Assembly (NCBI GenBank): GCA_019752635.1
Contig: JAIELX010000022.1
Span: forward strand, 1-64,000
From: Candidatus Obscuribacterales bacterium
GTDB lineage: Bacteria > Cyanobacteriota > Vampirovibrionia > Obscuribacterales > Obscuribacteraceae
Direction of reading: 5' to 3'
Length of the DNA stretch: 64,000 nt
Part shown: positions 1-8,246 of the stretch, one piece after another
Position numbering within the stretch: position 1 is the stretch's first letter
How the letters are laid out: every line of letters starts with the position of its first letter
Notes under the pieces: generated by a model
Told to the model about the DNA's origin: nothing
The model's database searches: none
The model's input: only the letters and a program-made list of their open reading frames with translations
Program-made: the position numbers and the translations under genes

Positions 1-16
1 ACGTTTTATCGGTCAT
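1..16 (-). CDS. 5' end of a gene leaving the window (partial)
   Basis: Only the first five codons (M-T-D-K-T) lie inside the window. The start is supported by an AAGGAG ribosome-binding site at 25-30, eight bases before the ATG. The gene lies downstream of the kinase-TPR gene on the same strand, now separated from it by the IS element. Function cannot be judged. Confidence 0.5.
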
Positions 17-24
17 GGGGCGAG

Positions 25-30
25 CTCCTT
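25..30 (-). promoter_or_regulatory. Ribosome-binding site of the gene starting at 16
   Basis: AAGGAG on the minus strand, eight bases upstream of an ATG at 14-16. It is the main support for a real gene start at the window edge. Confidence 0.5.
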
Positions 31-80
31 TTCTAGTGTTTAGCTCGGGCCTTTGACACAAATTATTTTACAGTCTCACC

Positions 81-117
81 TGCTCCCCATTTTTCGGACC
101 AATTAGAAAGTTAGACA
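81..117. repeat. IS terminal inverted repeat, orfB-proximal end
   Basis: Imperfect inverted repeat partner of 1251-1284; both start TGC on the outside and share GGACCAAT. The orfB stop codon lies within it. Confidence 0.75.
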
Positions 118-941
118 GCTTCCTTTAGAGCCGTCCGCCGGACCTCCGCAGGCGTGCTGTAATTCAAACCACTGTGCGGTCTTTCTGTATTGTAATCGTT
201 CCTCCATTTTTCAGTAAGTTCCCTGGCCTCGTCGATGCTGGTGAACCAATTGTCGTTCAGGCATTCATCGCGAAACTTGCCATTAAAAGATTCCGCAAAA
301 CCATTCTGCATCGGCTTGCCAGGATCAATGAAGTGCCATTCAATCCCGTGCTGCTGCGCCCACTTCTGCGTGTGACCTGCTCGAAACTCCGGGCCGTTAT
401 CTGAGACGATCGCGTCCGGCTTTCCGTACCACCAAATCATTCTATCGAGAGACCTGGTCACGCGCTGCGCGGGCAAACTAAAGTCTACTTCGATGCCAAC
501 GCATTCTCTTGTGTGATTGTCGACTACGTTGAGCGTTCGATAGCGACGACCATTGTGTAGCGTGTCTGAGACGAAGTCCAAACACCAACGTTCATTGGGT
601 TCCTCCGGTACCATCATCGGCATACCGCGCGCCTCCAAGCGCTTCTTGGTTCTCTTTCTCCTTAGCTTTAGATTCTCTTCGCTGTAGATTCGATAAACCT
701 TCTTATGATTGATTTTCAATCCCTGTCTTCGCAGTTTTTGGTGGATGCGACGATAGCCGAAGCGACGACGCATCTTCGCCAGATCAACGATTCTTTGCCG
801 CGCATCATCATCGGTAGCTTCGCGACAATCGTAGCGGTTACTTGACCGATGAAGCTTCAGCACGCGGCAAGCCGCGCGCTCGCTCAGACCGGATGCAATC
901 ATCACTTCCGCAGCTTCTCTCTTCTGCGGAAGTGTCACCAC
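111..941 (-). CDS. IS3-family transposase OrfB (DDE integrase domain)
   Basis: Catalytic half of the IS3 transposase, cutting and joining element ends. The 276 residues contain an HTH_21-like segment (RFGYRRIHQKLRRQG, from about residue 60) followed by an rve integrase core. The acidic triad is visible: D122 (CLDFVSD), D181 (SDNGPEF) and E217 (NGFAESFNG), with the classical 35-residue spacing between the last two. The apparent start is GTG at 941, but in IS3 elements OrfB is normally made as an OrfAB fusion by -1 frameshifting. The heptamer A-AAA-AAG at 941-947 is placed exactly for this, and the frame is -1 relative to orfA. Length is normal for the family. Confidence 0.95.
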   Translation of the reverse strand: MVTLPQKREAAEVMIASGLSERAACRVLKLHRSSNRYDCREATDDDARQRIVDLAKMRRRFGYRRIHQKLRRQGLKINHKKVYRIYSEENLKLRRKRTKKRLEARGMPMMVPEEPNERWCLDFVSDTLHNGRRYRTLNVVDNHTRECVGIEVDFSLPAQRVTRSLDRMIWWYGKPDAIVSDNGPEFRAGHTQKWAQQHGIEWHFIDPGKPMQNGFAESFNGKFRDECLNDNWFTSIDEARELTEKWRNDYNTERPHSGLNYSTPAEVRRTALKEAV

Positions 942-1201
942 TTTTTTTCGAGCACAGCCTTAATAGCCGTAAGCTCCAACTCCTTCTGACCGAGAATCCG
1001 CTTGAGAGTAGCGTTCTCTTCTTCGAGAGTTTTCATCTTTTTGACGTCGCTTACTTGCATGCCGCCATACTTCTGGCGCCACTTGTAGAAGGTCTGGTCG
1101 GATATGCCGTGCTTTCGGCAAATGTCAGCGTTGCTAACGCCGGCATCCGACTCCTTTAAGATTGCTACGATTTGTTCTTCAGTGAATCGACTTTTTCTCA
1201 T
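935..1201 (-). CDS. IS3-family transposase OrfA (helix-turn-helix)
   Basis: DNA-binding regulator and N-terminal half of the OrfAB transposase. The 88 residues start MRKSRFTEEQIVAIL, carry the HTH segment NADICRKHGISDQTFYKW (about residues 24-41), and end in a leucine-zipper-like helix (MKTLEEENATLKRIL), the multimerisation element of IS3 OrfA proteins. The gene overlaps orfB by seven bases, with its last codons GAA-AAA-AAG-TGG-TGA. Start is ATG at 1201. Confidence 0.95.
   Translation of the reverse strand: MRKSRFTEEQIVAILKESDAGVSNADICRKHGISDQTFYKWRQKYGGMQVSDVKKMKTLEEENATLKRILGQKELELTAIKAVLEKKW
941..947 (-). promoter_or_regulatory. Programmed -1 frameshift heptamer A_AAA_AAG
   Basis: On the minus strand, A-AAA-AAG sits in orfA phase two codons before the orfA stop. 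It is the classical slippery site of IS3 elements and would produce the OrfAB fusion transposase. Confidence 0.8.
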
Positions 1202-1250
1202 AGTTGATCAGCCTTTCTAGACCTCTAGTCTAGGATCTTGGGTTGTCAGC

Positions 1251-1284
1251 TGTCAACTTTCTATTGGTCCTAAGATCGGGGGCA
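1251..1284. repeat. IS terminal inverted repeat, orfA-proximal end
   Basis: Imperfect inverted repeat partner of 81-117. It supplies the last ten codons and the stop of the interrupted kinase-TPR frame. Confidence 0.75.
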
Positions 1285-4174
1285 CCTCAAACAGACTCGC
1301 AGCAACTTGCAGATGCTCAGGTCCTAGTACTTTCTCATTGATTTGCAAGCCACGCTTAATTAGAGGCTCTGCTTCTGAATACTTTCCTTGCAGTGTATCC
1401 AGAAATCCCAGGTGGAGCAAGCTCTCGGCAACTTGCAGATGCTCAGGTCCCAGCGTCTTCTCATTGATTTGCAAACCACGCTTAATTAGAGGCTCGGCTT
1501 CAGCATACTTTCCTTGGCGTCTATAGAGGTCCCCCAGGAGGCGCAGACTCGCGGCCACTTGCAGAGACATTGGTTCCAGCGCATTCTCCTTGATTTGCAA
1601 GCCACGCTTCATTAGGTCCTCGGCTTCTGCGTAATTTCCTTGCAGTCTATGCAGTTCTGCCAGGGAGAACAGGCCCGATGCAACATCCAGATGCTCGGCT
1701 CCCAGCACCTTCTGCTGAATTTGCAAGCCACGCTTAATCAGACGCTCGGCTTCTGCGTACTTTCCTTGCAGTCTGTGCAGGTCTGCCAGGTACAGCAGGG
1801 TCGTTGCAACTTCCAGATGCTCAGGTCCCAGCGCATTTTTCCTTAGTAGCAAGCTACGCTCCAATAGAGGCTTGGCTTCTGCATATTTACCTTGCAGTTT
1901 ATAGAGGTCCCCCAGGGAGAACAGACTCGCGGCAACTTCCAGATGCTCAGGTCCCAGCGTCTTCTGCCTTATTAGCAAGCTACGCTCAAATAGAGGCTTG
2001 GCCTCTGCATATTTACCTTGCAGTTTATGGAGATCTCCCAGGTAGAACAGAGTCGCGGCAACTTCCGAATGCTCAGGGCCCAGCTCCTTCCGCTTGACTA
2101 GCAAGCTACGCTCAAATAGAGGCTTGGCTTCTCCATACTTACCTTGCCGTCTATAGAGGTCCCCAAGGGAAAACAGGCTCGCGGCAACTTCCAGATGCTC
2201 AGGTCCCAGTGCCTTCTCCTTGATTAGCAAGCTACGCTTCAGTAGAGGCTCGGCTTCAGCATACTTGTCTTGCAGTCTATACAGGTCTCCAAGGGAGAGC
2301 ATGGCCGATGCGACGTCCATATGCTCGGCCCCCAGCGTCTTCTGTCTTGTTAGCAAGCTACGCTTTAGAAACGGCTCTGCCTCTGAATACCTACCTTGCA
2401 CTCTGTAGAGATCCCCCAGGCAGAACAGACTCGCGGCAACGTCCAGATGCTCAGCCCCCAGCGTTTTCTGTCTTATTAGCAAGCTACGCTTTAGTAGCGG
2501 CTCTGCTTCTGAATACTTACCTTGCACTCTGTGGAGGTCCCCCAGGGCAAGCAGAATCACGGCAACGTCAAGATGCTCAGGTCCCTGCACCTTCTCCTTG
2601 ATTTGCAAGCTACGCTTCAACGGAGGCTCGGCTTGTGCATGCTTTCCTTGCAGTCTATACAGCTCCCCCATTGAGAGCAGGCTCGCGGCAACCAATGGGC
2701 TATCCGCACCCAACACCTTCTCCCTGACTAGCAAGCTACGCTTTAGCAGCGCCTCTGCTTCTGAATACTTACCTTGCACTCTGTAGAGGTCCCCCAGGGA
2801 GAACAGACTCGAGGCAACTTCCAGATGCTCCGGTCCCAGCGTCTTCTGCCTTATTAGCAAGCTGCGCTTGGACAGAGGCTCGGCTTGTTCGTAATTCGCT
2901 TGGGCTTGATAAAGCGACGCCAGATCGAACAAGCTACCGGCAACCATTGGACTATCCGCCCCAAACACCTTCTCCCTTATTAGCAAGCAACGCTTCAGCA
3001 GCGGCTCGGCTTCTGCATAACGTTCCTGCGTCGAATACAAAGCACCCAGTATCGAAAGACGGTTTGCTACCTCAATGTGATTGGGACCATAAGCTTTTTC
3101 GGCTGTCGCCAAGAAAGCCTTGTAAGTATTTTCCAGTTGGTCATTTTGCTTCTTTGGAACAAAATAAGCATCGACGGTTTTCTCTTTTCCTTTTAACTCG
3201 TGCTCATTTTGATGCCTTATCACCACAGCGGATGCTACAGAAATACACAACAACGCGGCCGCGGTCCATCGATATTGCTGCGCTGTTCGCCCTTTTGAAC
3301 TAACTGGTAGCTTGGCTTCGGCACCTTCTCCTCTCCCCACCACGTCGAGTGCAGTTCGAAACTCTTCCATAGACTGAAATCGGTCTGACGGATCCTTCGC
3401 CATTGAGCGCATTAGGACGGTGTTAAGCCCGACAGGAAATGGAGCGAAGCCTTCAAGAGAACTGAGGGGCTTCGGCATTGTGTTCACGTGCAAGTAGAGC
3501 ACGCCGATCGGTACGTCTGCCACCAAAGGTGGTTCTCCTGTTAGCAATTGGTATAAAATGCATCCAAGAGAATAGATGTCTGAGCGTGAATCTGCTTTCT
3601 TCCCCATGCACTGCTCGGGACTCATGTAATTGATGCTTCCAATGAGTAAACCCGACTTAGTGAGCTTTTGGCTTTGCCCATTTCCCTCGGGCAGCAGCCG
3701 AGCTATACCGAAATCTACAACCTTTACAAAATCCGGCGCCGGTTCGTCAACAATAATGATGTTCTCCGGTTTTAGATCTCTGTGCACCACGTTGTGTTTG
3801 TGTGCATGTTGCATTGCGTTGCAGACACTTTGCCCAATCGATATGACTCGCGCAGGATCTATAGGGGCGTCTTCCTGACTGAGCGGCTGTCCCTGCAAGA
3901 ACTCCATGGCAATATAGCGCAGACCGTTCCAAATTCCGAATCGGTAGATCTGCGATATATTCGGATGTTCCAGCTTAGACAGAACCTTGCCTTCACGTTC
4001 GAAGCGTTCCTGTATCTTATTGTCGCTGGCAAGCACATCGTGAAGCATCTTCAACGCGATCAGACGGTCCAGTCCGACCTCTTTGGCCTTGAAGACAACT
4101 CCCATGCCACCCTCACCTACGAGTTCAATGATCTCGTATCGGGAGTCGATGATTGTTCCAGCGGCAAAATTCAT
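1253..4174 (-). CDS. Ser/Thr protein kinase with TM segment and 14 tandem TPRs, 3' end altered by IS
   Basis: Hanks-type kinase, probably a membrane-anchored signalling protein. From the ATG at 4174 (the kinase domain starts about 10 residues later; an upstream ATG at 4261 is possible and neither has a clear Shine-Dalgarno): glycine loop GEGGMG at 20-25, lysine K42, HRDLKPEN at 131-138, DFG at 154-156, SPE at 185-187. A TM segment spans about 303-320. The rest is fourteen 42-residue kinesin-light-chain-like TPRs (consensus GDLYRLQGKYAEAEPL, GPEHLEVAASL). The frame enters the IS3 element after ...SLFEV and reads PPILGPIES then stop. Rejoining the flanks across the IS restores SLFEVRL-stop, so only the last two residues were lost. 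The kinase is probably functional. Confidence 0.93.
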   Translation of the reverse strand: MNFAAGTIIDSRYEIIELVGEGGMGVVFKAKEVGLDRLIALKMLHDVLASDNKIQERFEREGKVLSKLEHPNISQIYRFGIWNGLRYIAMEFLQGQPLSQEDAPIDPARVISIGQSVCNAMQHAHKHNVVHRDLKPENIIIVDEPAPDFVKVVDFGIARLLPEGNGQSQKLTKSGLLIGSINYMSPEQCMGKKADSRSDIYSLGCILYQLLTGEPPLVADVPIGVLYLHVNTMPKPLSSLEGFAPFPVGLNTVLMRSMAKDPSDRFQSMEEFRTALDVVGRGEGAEAKLPVSSKGRTAQQYRWTAAALLCISVASAVVIRHQNEHELKGKEKTVDAYFVPKKQNDQLENTYKAFLATAEKAYGPNHIEVANRLSILGALYSTQERYAEAEPLLKRCLLIREKVFGADSPMVAGSLFDLASLYQAQANYEQAEPLSKRSLLIRQKTLGPEHLEVASSLFSLGDLYRVQGKYSEAEALLKRSLLVREKVLGADSPLVAASLLSMGELYRLQGKHAQAEPPLKRSLQIKEKVQGPEHLDVAVILLALGDLHRVQGKYSEAEPLLKRSLLIRQKTLGAEHLDVAASLFCLGDLYRVQGRYSEAEPFLKRSLLTRQKTLGAEHMDVASAMLSLGDLYRLQDKYAEAEPLLKRSLLIKEKALGPEHLEVAASLFSLGDLYRRQGKYGEAKPLFERSLLVKRKELGPEHSEVAATLFYLGDLHKLQGKYAEAKPLFERSLLIRQKTLGPEHLEVAASLFSLGDLYKLQGKYAEAKPLLERSLLLRKNALGPEHLEVATTLLYLADLHRLQGKYAEAERLIKRGLQIQQKVLGAEHLDVASGLFSLAELHRLQGNYAEAEDLMKRGLQIKENALEPMSLQVAASLRLLGDLYRRQGKYAEAEPLIKRGLQINEKTLGPEHLQVAESLLHLGFLDTLQGKYSEAEPLIKRGLQINEKVLGPEHLQVAASLFEVPPILGPIES
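1310..3073 (-). repeat. Fourteen 126-bp tandem repeats encoding TPRs
   Basis: Near-identical 126-bp units inside the kinase gene, each encoding one 42-residue TPR of the ...VAASLFSLGDLY...GPEH type. DNA-level similarity between units is high enough that copy number may vary by slippage or recombination, or be collapsed in short-read assemblies. Confidence 0.88.
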
Positions 4175-4466
4175 TGGTTGTCTGATTAGGGTAAAGGCTA
4201 ACTGGTTGTACCCTCCACCAGCACTAGCTGAAACCTTCGGGGCGAGGCTCCCGAAGTGCATCTAAAATCTGTGGCATCACCTAGCGATTGTATTCCGGGA
4301 CTAGCTCGCTGTCACTTCCGTCCTGGTTCAAAGAAGTAAAACCGAACTTTCTCACCACACTTAGGTGCTGGAAACGTCCAGGATCTTAGGTCCACCCTCA
4401 GCCTTGATCTCGATGGAATGATATTCCGCCAGAAAGCGCGCCTTGCGAACTAGCAATTATAGAAAC

Positions 4467-5351
4467 TCACCGTAGGGTAGGAAAGAAGGATGCTTCAGCG
4501 CGGCGAGCTAACTGGTGTCCTAGTGTGATAGCAGCCAATCTTGCCGGTATTCCGACGACAGCCGGCAGACGCAACGGCATTCCGGCGATAAATCCGGCTC
4601 CCATTACGTCGAAAGCGCTTGACAAAATACCGCTCTGTCCGGGAGATGAACCCTGGTCTAGAATGTGATTGACTGCAGTTGCGCAGCCTATTACACCCAG
4701 AGCACGTATTGCACCACGAGTTTGCACTTTCGACAATAACGCATTGGCTCCCGGAATGCGCCCTTTGCCGGTCGCTGTGTGCTCCCACGAAGCCAGGTTC
4801 CGTAAACCTGTTTGGTCCAAAGCCCGAATGTTTCGCCACGCCGAACCCGGTGCTCTCGAAGCAAGAGACTCGATCTCGCTTGTAAGAGGATGCTCCGTTG
4901 CTCGCCCTATGAACGTAGAGAAGAGACTAACAGCAGTTAGATTCGTCGCTCTGTCAAGGCTTATCGAGTTAGTAACTTCAACGCAGGACCGTGATGTTTT
5001 GTCAATTCTATTCATATAGATCAGAGTTTGCGACGGTGTTGCCAACAAAGCATTCTTCATGTCGCAAGTGATCTCCTTAGCAGAATCGGACTGAAGTTTC
5101 CCGACGTTAACGCGAGAAAATTTCTCTGCACAATCGAGCGGACCATATTGGAGAATGAGCTCATCGAGCGAGTATCGATGTAGTTTGTCTGCAGACTTTT
5201 CCGCTTTGCTGCTCACAGATAACTGCACAGACACTTTTGATTCCGGCTTGGCGCTAATGACCCCCTGATGAAATTCGTATGATTTGAAAACAGGACTTTC
5301 AACAGAGTCCGCCCCCCCTTTCGCTCTCTGAATTGAACTTTCGGCATGCAT
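4467..5351 (-). CDS. Hypothetical protein with Ala/Gly-rich hydrophobic C-terminal half
   Basis: No family recognised. 294 residues, start ATG 5351 with a good GGAGG site at 5359-5363. The N-terminal half is polar. From about residue 205 the protein has small-residue-rich hydrophobic stretches (AIRALGVIGCATAVNHIL; SAFDVMGAGFIAGMPL; VVGIPARLAAITLGHQLA). They resemble in style, but not clearly in sequence, the N-terminal modules of the large proteins at 29021, 43652 and 49499. It may be membrane-inserted. It lies upstream of the kinase-TPR gene on the same strand, 290 bp away. Function unknown. Confidence 0.7.
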   Translation of the reverse strand: MHAESSIQRAKGGADSVESPVFKSYEFHQGVISAKPESKVSVQLSVSSKAEKSADKLHRYSLDELILQYGPLDCAEKFSRVNVGKLQSDSAKEITCDMKNALLATPSQTLIYMNRIDKTSRSCVEVTNSISLDRATNLTAVSLFSTFIGRATEHPLTSEIESLASRAPGSAWRNIRALDQTGLRNLASWEHTATGKGRIPGANALLSKVQTRGAIRALGVIGCATAVNHILDQGSSPGQSGILSSAFDVMGAGFIAGMPLRLPAVVGIPARLAAITLGHQLARRAEASFFPTLR

Positions 5352-5363
5352 AGGTAGTCCTCC

Positions 5364-6092
5364 AAATTGGCTCCTCTATGTTGCATCCAACTAATCACAA
5401 AACCCTCACAGTTGAGCTCAATATTGCTGTACTTCCTTTGCTTCTAGTTCTTTTAAGTTGCGCGGCGGCATCGCCCTGCTGATCAGACAGTCGAACTGCT
5501 ACCCAAATTTAGATTGTCCCAACTGCTAAGGTCCGGAACGGGCCGGGGGAGGTGGGCTGGGGGGGGCGGGGGCGGAAGGGCTGTCCCCGTTCCGGACCTT
5601 AGCAGTTCGGAATCGATCAAGGAGATAAGAGAACTAGATGGATAATGACTGCGTGTCGCAGAGCTCAAGGATGGCGGACGGTACAAAGATCGATTTCACA
5701 AGCGGCGTTGATCGCAGTGTGATTCGAACTTTCATGCGACTCAGCTGTCTTCATTCCATCAAAACGTTCCATTCAATTTTCCTCTTCTGTTTAAGCAGGT
5801 TTGTTGCCTACCCGTATATGAATACCGCAGACTTCTCACAAACTAATAACAAAACAGATGAGCTCGCGTGCTGAAGCTTCGCACCGTATGAGCTCCTCAT
5901 TGGCCGACGGCCCAGCCTTGCTCAAGAAAAGATTCGACTGAAAAACGTGTCTCCCTTGATCCGACGTCCAGCGGCGAGATATCCTTGAACGGTGTCAGGT
6001 CAGTCCTCAACTAGCAAGTCAGCTCTGAAAGGAAGAAGGGCTAAAGCCCTTACGACCTCGAATATTTGACCCCCGACCGGGGAATTTCAATA
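5364..6092. other. Long non-coding gap between divergent genes
   Basis: About 730 bp between the divergent starts at 5351 and 6093. It contains the large hairpin with G-rich loop (5521-5607). A possible 78-codon frame at 5638-5874 has an AAGGAG 13 bases before its ATG, but its protein is unconvincing. No recognised RNA gene. Confidence 0.5.
5521..5607. repeat. Perfect 22-bp inverted repeat enclosing a G-run loop
   Basis: Arms 5521-5542 and 5586-5607 are exact reverse complements (AACTGCTAAGGTCCGGAACG plus GG). The 43-base loop is very G-rich on the plus strand, with at least four runs of three or more G (GGGGG, GGG, GGGGGGGG, GGGGG), enough for an intramolecular G-quadruplex. A shorter copy of the arm's outer end (CGAACTGCT, 5492-5500) lies 20 bases upstream and could pair alternatively with the right arm. 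There is no T-tract, so it is not a canonical terminator. It may be a regulatory structure or the relic of a small mobile element. Confidence 0.8.
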
Positions 6093-7907
6093 ATGGGTCT
6101 AGTAGGAGCAAGCTTGAACGAATCAACAAAGCGCTGTCCAACATGCGGTATACAGGTTGATTCGAAGTGGTTGAATTGCCCTGCGGATGGAGCCTGGCTC
6201 TCTTCCATGGCTGTTCCTTTTTCTTCACCAAATACTGTCGATACGGTATTAGAGAAGTTGACAAAGGAGCTTTTGCAGCCAATTGCGCATCAACTTGAAC
6301 AAGCTCAATCAAAAATGCCGGATAAGAATTGCCCAAAATGTAAGGCAAGTTATCCACCAGCGGTTAACGCCTGCCCTGTCGACGCAACGCCGCTTTACTT
6401 CTTCAATCTAACCGGACATATTCTAAACGGAACATATAAAGTAATTGCTGTGCTAGGAGAAGGAGCAACATCAGAGGTTTACCGAGCGCAGCATTTATAC
6501 CTTGACAGACAAGTTGCCGTGAAGGTCATCAAGCCGCTGTGGGCTTATGACGATACAAGGTTGAAGAGATTTTTTCAGGAATCTCGAGCCGTTAGCAATC
6601 TGAGTCATCCCGGAATAGTGGCTTTGCATGACTTCGGCCTTACGGCCGACCAACGTCCTTATCAGGTGACGGATTTGTTGACCGGAGAAACACTAGACTG
6701 CTTTGTAAAATCCAGAGGACCTCTCGGTCAAGATAGCGCTATCTCCATTTTCAAACGAGTGAGCGATGCTCTAAGTCATGCTCACTTGAGAGGGATAATT
6801 CATCGTGACGTTAAGCCTGCCAATATCATGGTTACCGACGGACCGGAGTTGATTAAAATTATTGATTTCGGTTTGGCCAAAATGCTACCGAGCTCCGGAA
6901 TTGACTCTCTTCAAGCAACAAGAGAAGGTATCATTTGCGGTAGTCCCAGATACATGAGTCCGGAGCAGTGCGAAGGAAAGAGCGTGGACGCGCGATCTGA
7001 CATCTATGCTGTCGGAGTTTCCATGTTCGAGGCTTTATCAGGTCGACCGCCCTTTTACAGTGAAGACGCAATCGGAATTATTGTTCAACACTTGCAATCC
7101 CCAGTTCCCTCACTGCGAAAAGACTATGGACTGCCCATAGCGGAGGAGTTAGAAACCGTTGTAAGAAAGTGTTTGGAAAAGTCGCCGGAAAACCGCTATC
7201 AGACAATGCAAGAGTTACGAAAGAGTCTGGACAAGATTTCCTCCGGGCAAGCGACGCTCATTACTCCAAGCAAGCCGGCAGCGACCGGTATCCGGATATT
7301 GATAGTCGATGATGAAGAAGTTTCTCTGTTTGCTTGCGCGATGGCGGTGCGAAAGCAACAAGATCTGGAAGTGTCAGGGATTGCTATAAACGGGGAGCTG
7401 GCTTTTCAAAAGGTCGGAGAACTGAGGCCTGACGTTGTCGTAATGGATTTTGAATTACCGGTATGCAATGGTGCTGATGCTACCCGTTTAATCAAGAAAC
7501 ATTATCCGGATACCCGTGTGCTAATACTTTCATCACACACCGACCGGAATACTGTAATTGACGCATTTTCAGCAGGTGCAGACGGATACGTCCTGAAATC
7601 GTTGCCGGGAGAGCGGCTGTTTACGAGCATCCGGACAGTCGCAGTCGGTTCTCTTTGGATTGACGACGGACTTGATGAGGACCTCGTTTTTGATGCGCGA
7701 GAGCTGGTCTACTCAAAGAATAGGGATGAGAGAGTAATGCTCTCCGGCTGCTTATCAAGCATCGAATTTGACCTGCTCAAACTAATAATAGAAGGCTTAT
7801 CAGATGAGCAAATCGGTGTAAGACTAAATATTGACATAGGTCTGTTGAGGACCTACAAGCAATCCTTGCTGCGATTCATCAATACAGCGCACAAAACTCG
7901 CTCCTGA
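6093..7907 (+). CDS. Zinc-ribbon / Ser-Thr kinase / response-regulator receiver / HTH fusion
   Basis: A single 604-residue polypeptide joins two signalling systems. Two short CxxC clusters come first (CPTC 15-18 with C29; CPKC 80-83 with C94). A Hanks kinase follows (about 114-380: GEGATS loop, K144, HRDVKPAN 237-244, DFG 258-260, SPE). Then a complete receiver domain (about 401-520) with acidic pair D406/D407, phospho-acceptor D452 (VVVMDFELP), S480 and K502. The C-terminus (about 548-600) looks like a LuxR/NarL-type HTH. All catalytic residues are present in both modules. Start chosen at ATG 6093 (a TTG at 6066 is less likely). No TM segment, so probably cytoplasmic; possibly kinase output coupled to transcription. 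Confidence 0.92.
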   Translation: MGLVGASLNESTKRCPTCGIQVDSKWLNCPADGAWLSSMAVPFSSPNTVDTVLEKLTKELLQPIAHQLEQAQSKMPDKNCPKCKASYPPAVNACPVDATPLYFFNLTGHILNGTYKVIAVLGEGATSEVYRAQHLYLDRQVAVKVIKPLWAYDDTRLKRFFQESRAVSNLSHPGIVALHDFGLTADQRPYQVTDLLTGETLDCFVKSRGPLGQDSAISIFKRVSDALSHAHLRGIIHRDVKPANIMVTDGPELIKIIDFGLAKMLPSSGIDSLQATREGIICGSPRYMSPEQCEGKSVDARSDIYAVGVSMFEALSGRPPFYSEDAIGIIVQHLQSPVPSLRKDYGLPIAEELETVVRKCLEKSPENRYQTMQELRKSLDKISSGQATLITPSKPAATGIRILIVDDEEVSLFACAMAVRKQQDLEVSGIAINGELAFQKVGELRPDVVVMDFELPVCNGADATRLIKKHYPDTRVLILSSHTDRNTVIDAFSAGADGYVLKSLPGERLFTSIRTVAVGSLWIDDGLDEDLVFDARELVYSKNRDERVMLSGCLSSIEFDLLKLIIEGLSDEQIGVRLNIDIGLLRTYKQSLLRFINTAHKTRS

Positions 7908-8118
7908 GACTCAAACGTGCGCTCAAACATAATGGGCTGCGCCAATAGTGTGCACGGGAAATCTTCAAGAATAAGTTGACGCAGCGCTCATATGTTTTTG
8001 GGAACAACAAAGTGCTACTTATGATACCGAAACTAGTGCCACAAGGTGAAGGATTCCTTTAGCAAGAGGCGACTTACTCGAGGCAGCCCCCTTTCTCGTT
8101 GAGGCAAGTACTAGCGAT

Positions 8119-8151
8119 ACCATTATTCAATAATGGTGGGGCAATTTTTTT
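8119..8151 (+). terminator. Hairpin followed by T-run in the gap 7908-8246
   Basis: ACCATTATT-C-AATAATGGT (8119-8137) is a perfect palindrome followed after seven bases by seven Ts (8145-8151). The stem is AT-rich and 210 bp from the end of the upstream gene, so termination is plausible but weak. Nothing else was recognised in this 339-bp gap. Confidence 0.35.
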
Positions 8152-8246
8152 GTTCGAGATAAGTGGCGACTTCCAACCCGGTGAGCCCGCAAAGTACGGA
8201 CTACTGAGGTGTAATATGTTACGATTTTTTCTTAGATGAGGTATGC

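Larger units (their letters stand above)
81..1284 (-). mobile_element. IS3-family insertion sequence, about 1.2 kb, apparently complete
   Basis: The element carries the two overlapping IS3-type genes orfA and orfB, bounded by imperfect terminal inverted repeats (81-117 and 1251-1284) that begin TGC and share GGACCAAT followed by an AGAAAGTT block. The 5-bp word CACCT occurs at both junctions (77-81 and 1283-1287) and probably contains the target duplication, so the exact ends are uncertain by a few bases. The subgroup resembles IS407-type elements by OrfB sequence. The element sits at the 3' end of the kinase-TPR gene and replaces its last codons. Intact reading frames, a good frameshift site and readable inverted repeats suggest a fairly recent insertion that could still be active. 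Confidence 0.93.

Noticed and set aside
1310..3073. Regular 126-bp periodicity could suggest a CRISPR array or satellite
   Set aside because: Units are contiguous, in frame, and encode TPRs; no spacers.
4175..4261. Longer N-terminus of the kinase-TPR protein
   Set aside because: The extra 29 residues are not kinase-like and neither start has a clear ribosome site; the kinase domain begins just after the ATG at 4174. Kept as an alternative only.
5638..5874. 78-codon frame after the G-rich hairpin
   Set aside because: AAGGAG is 13 bases from the ATG, the protein is not family-like, and the region is otherwise non-coding.
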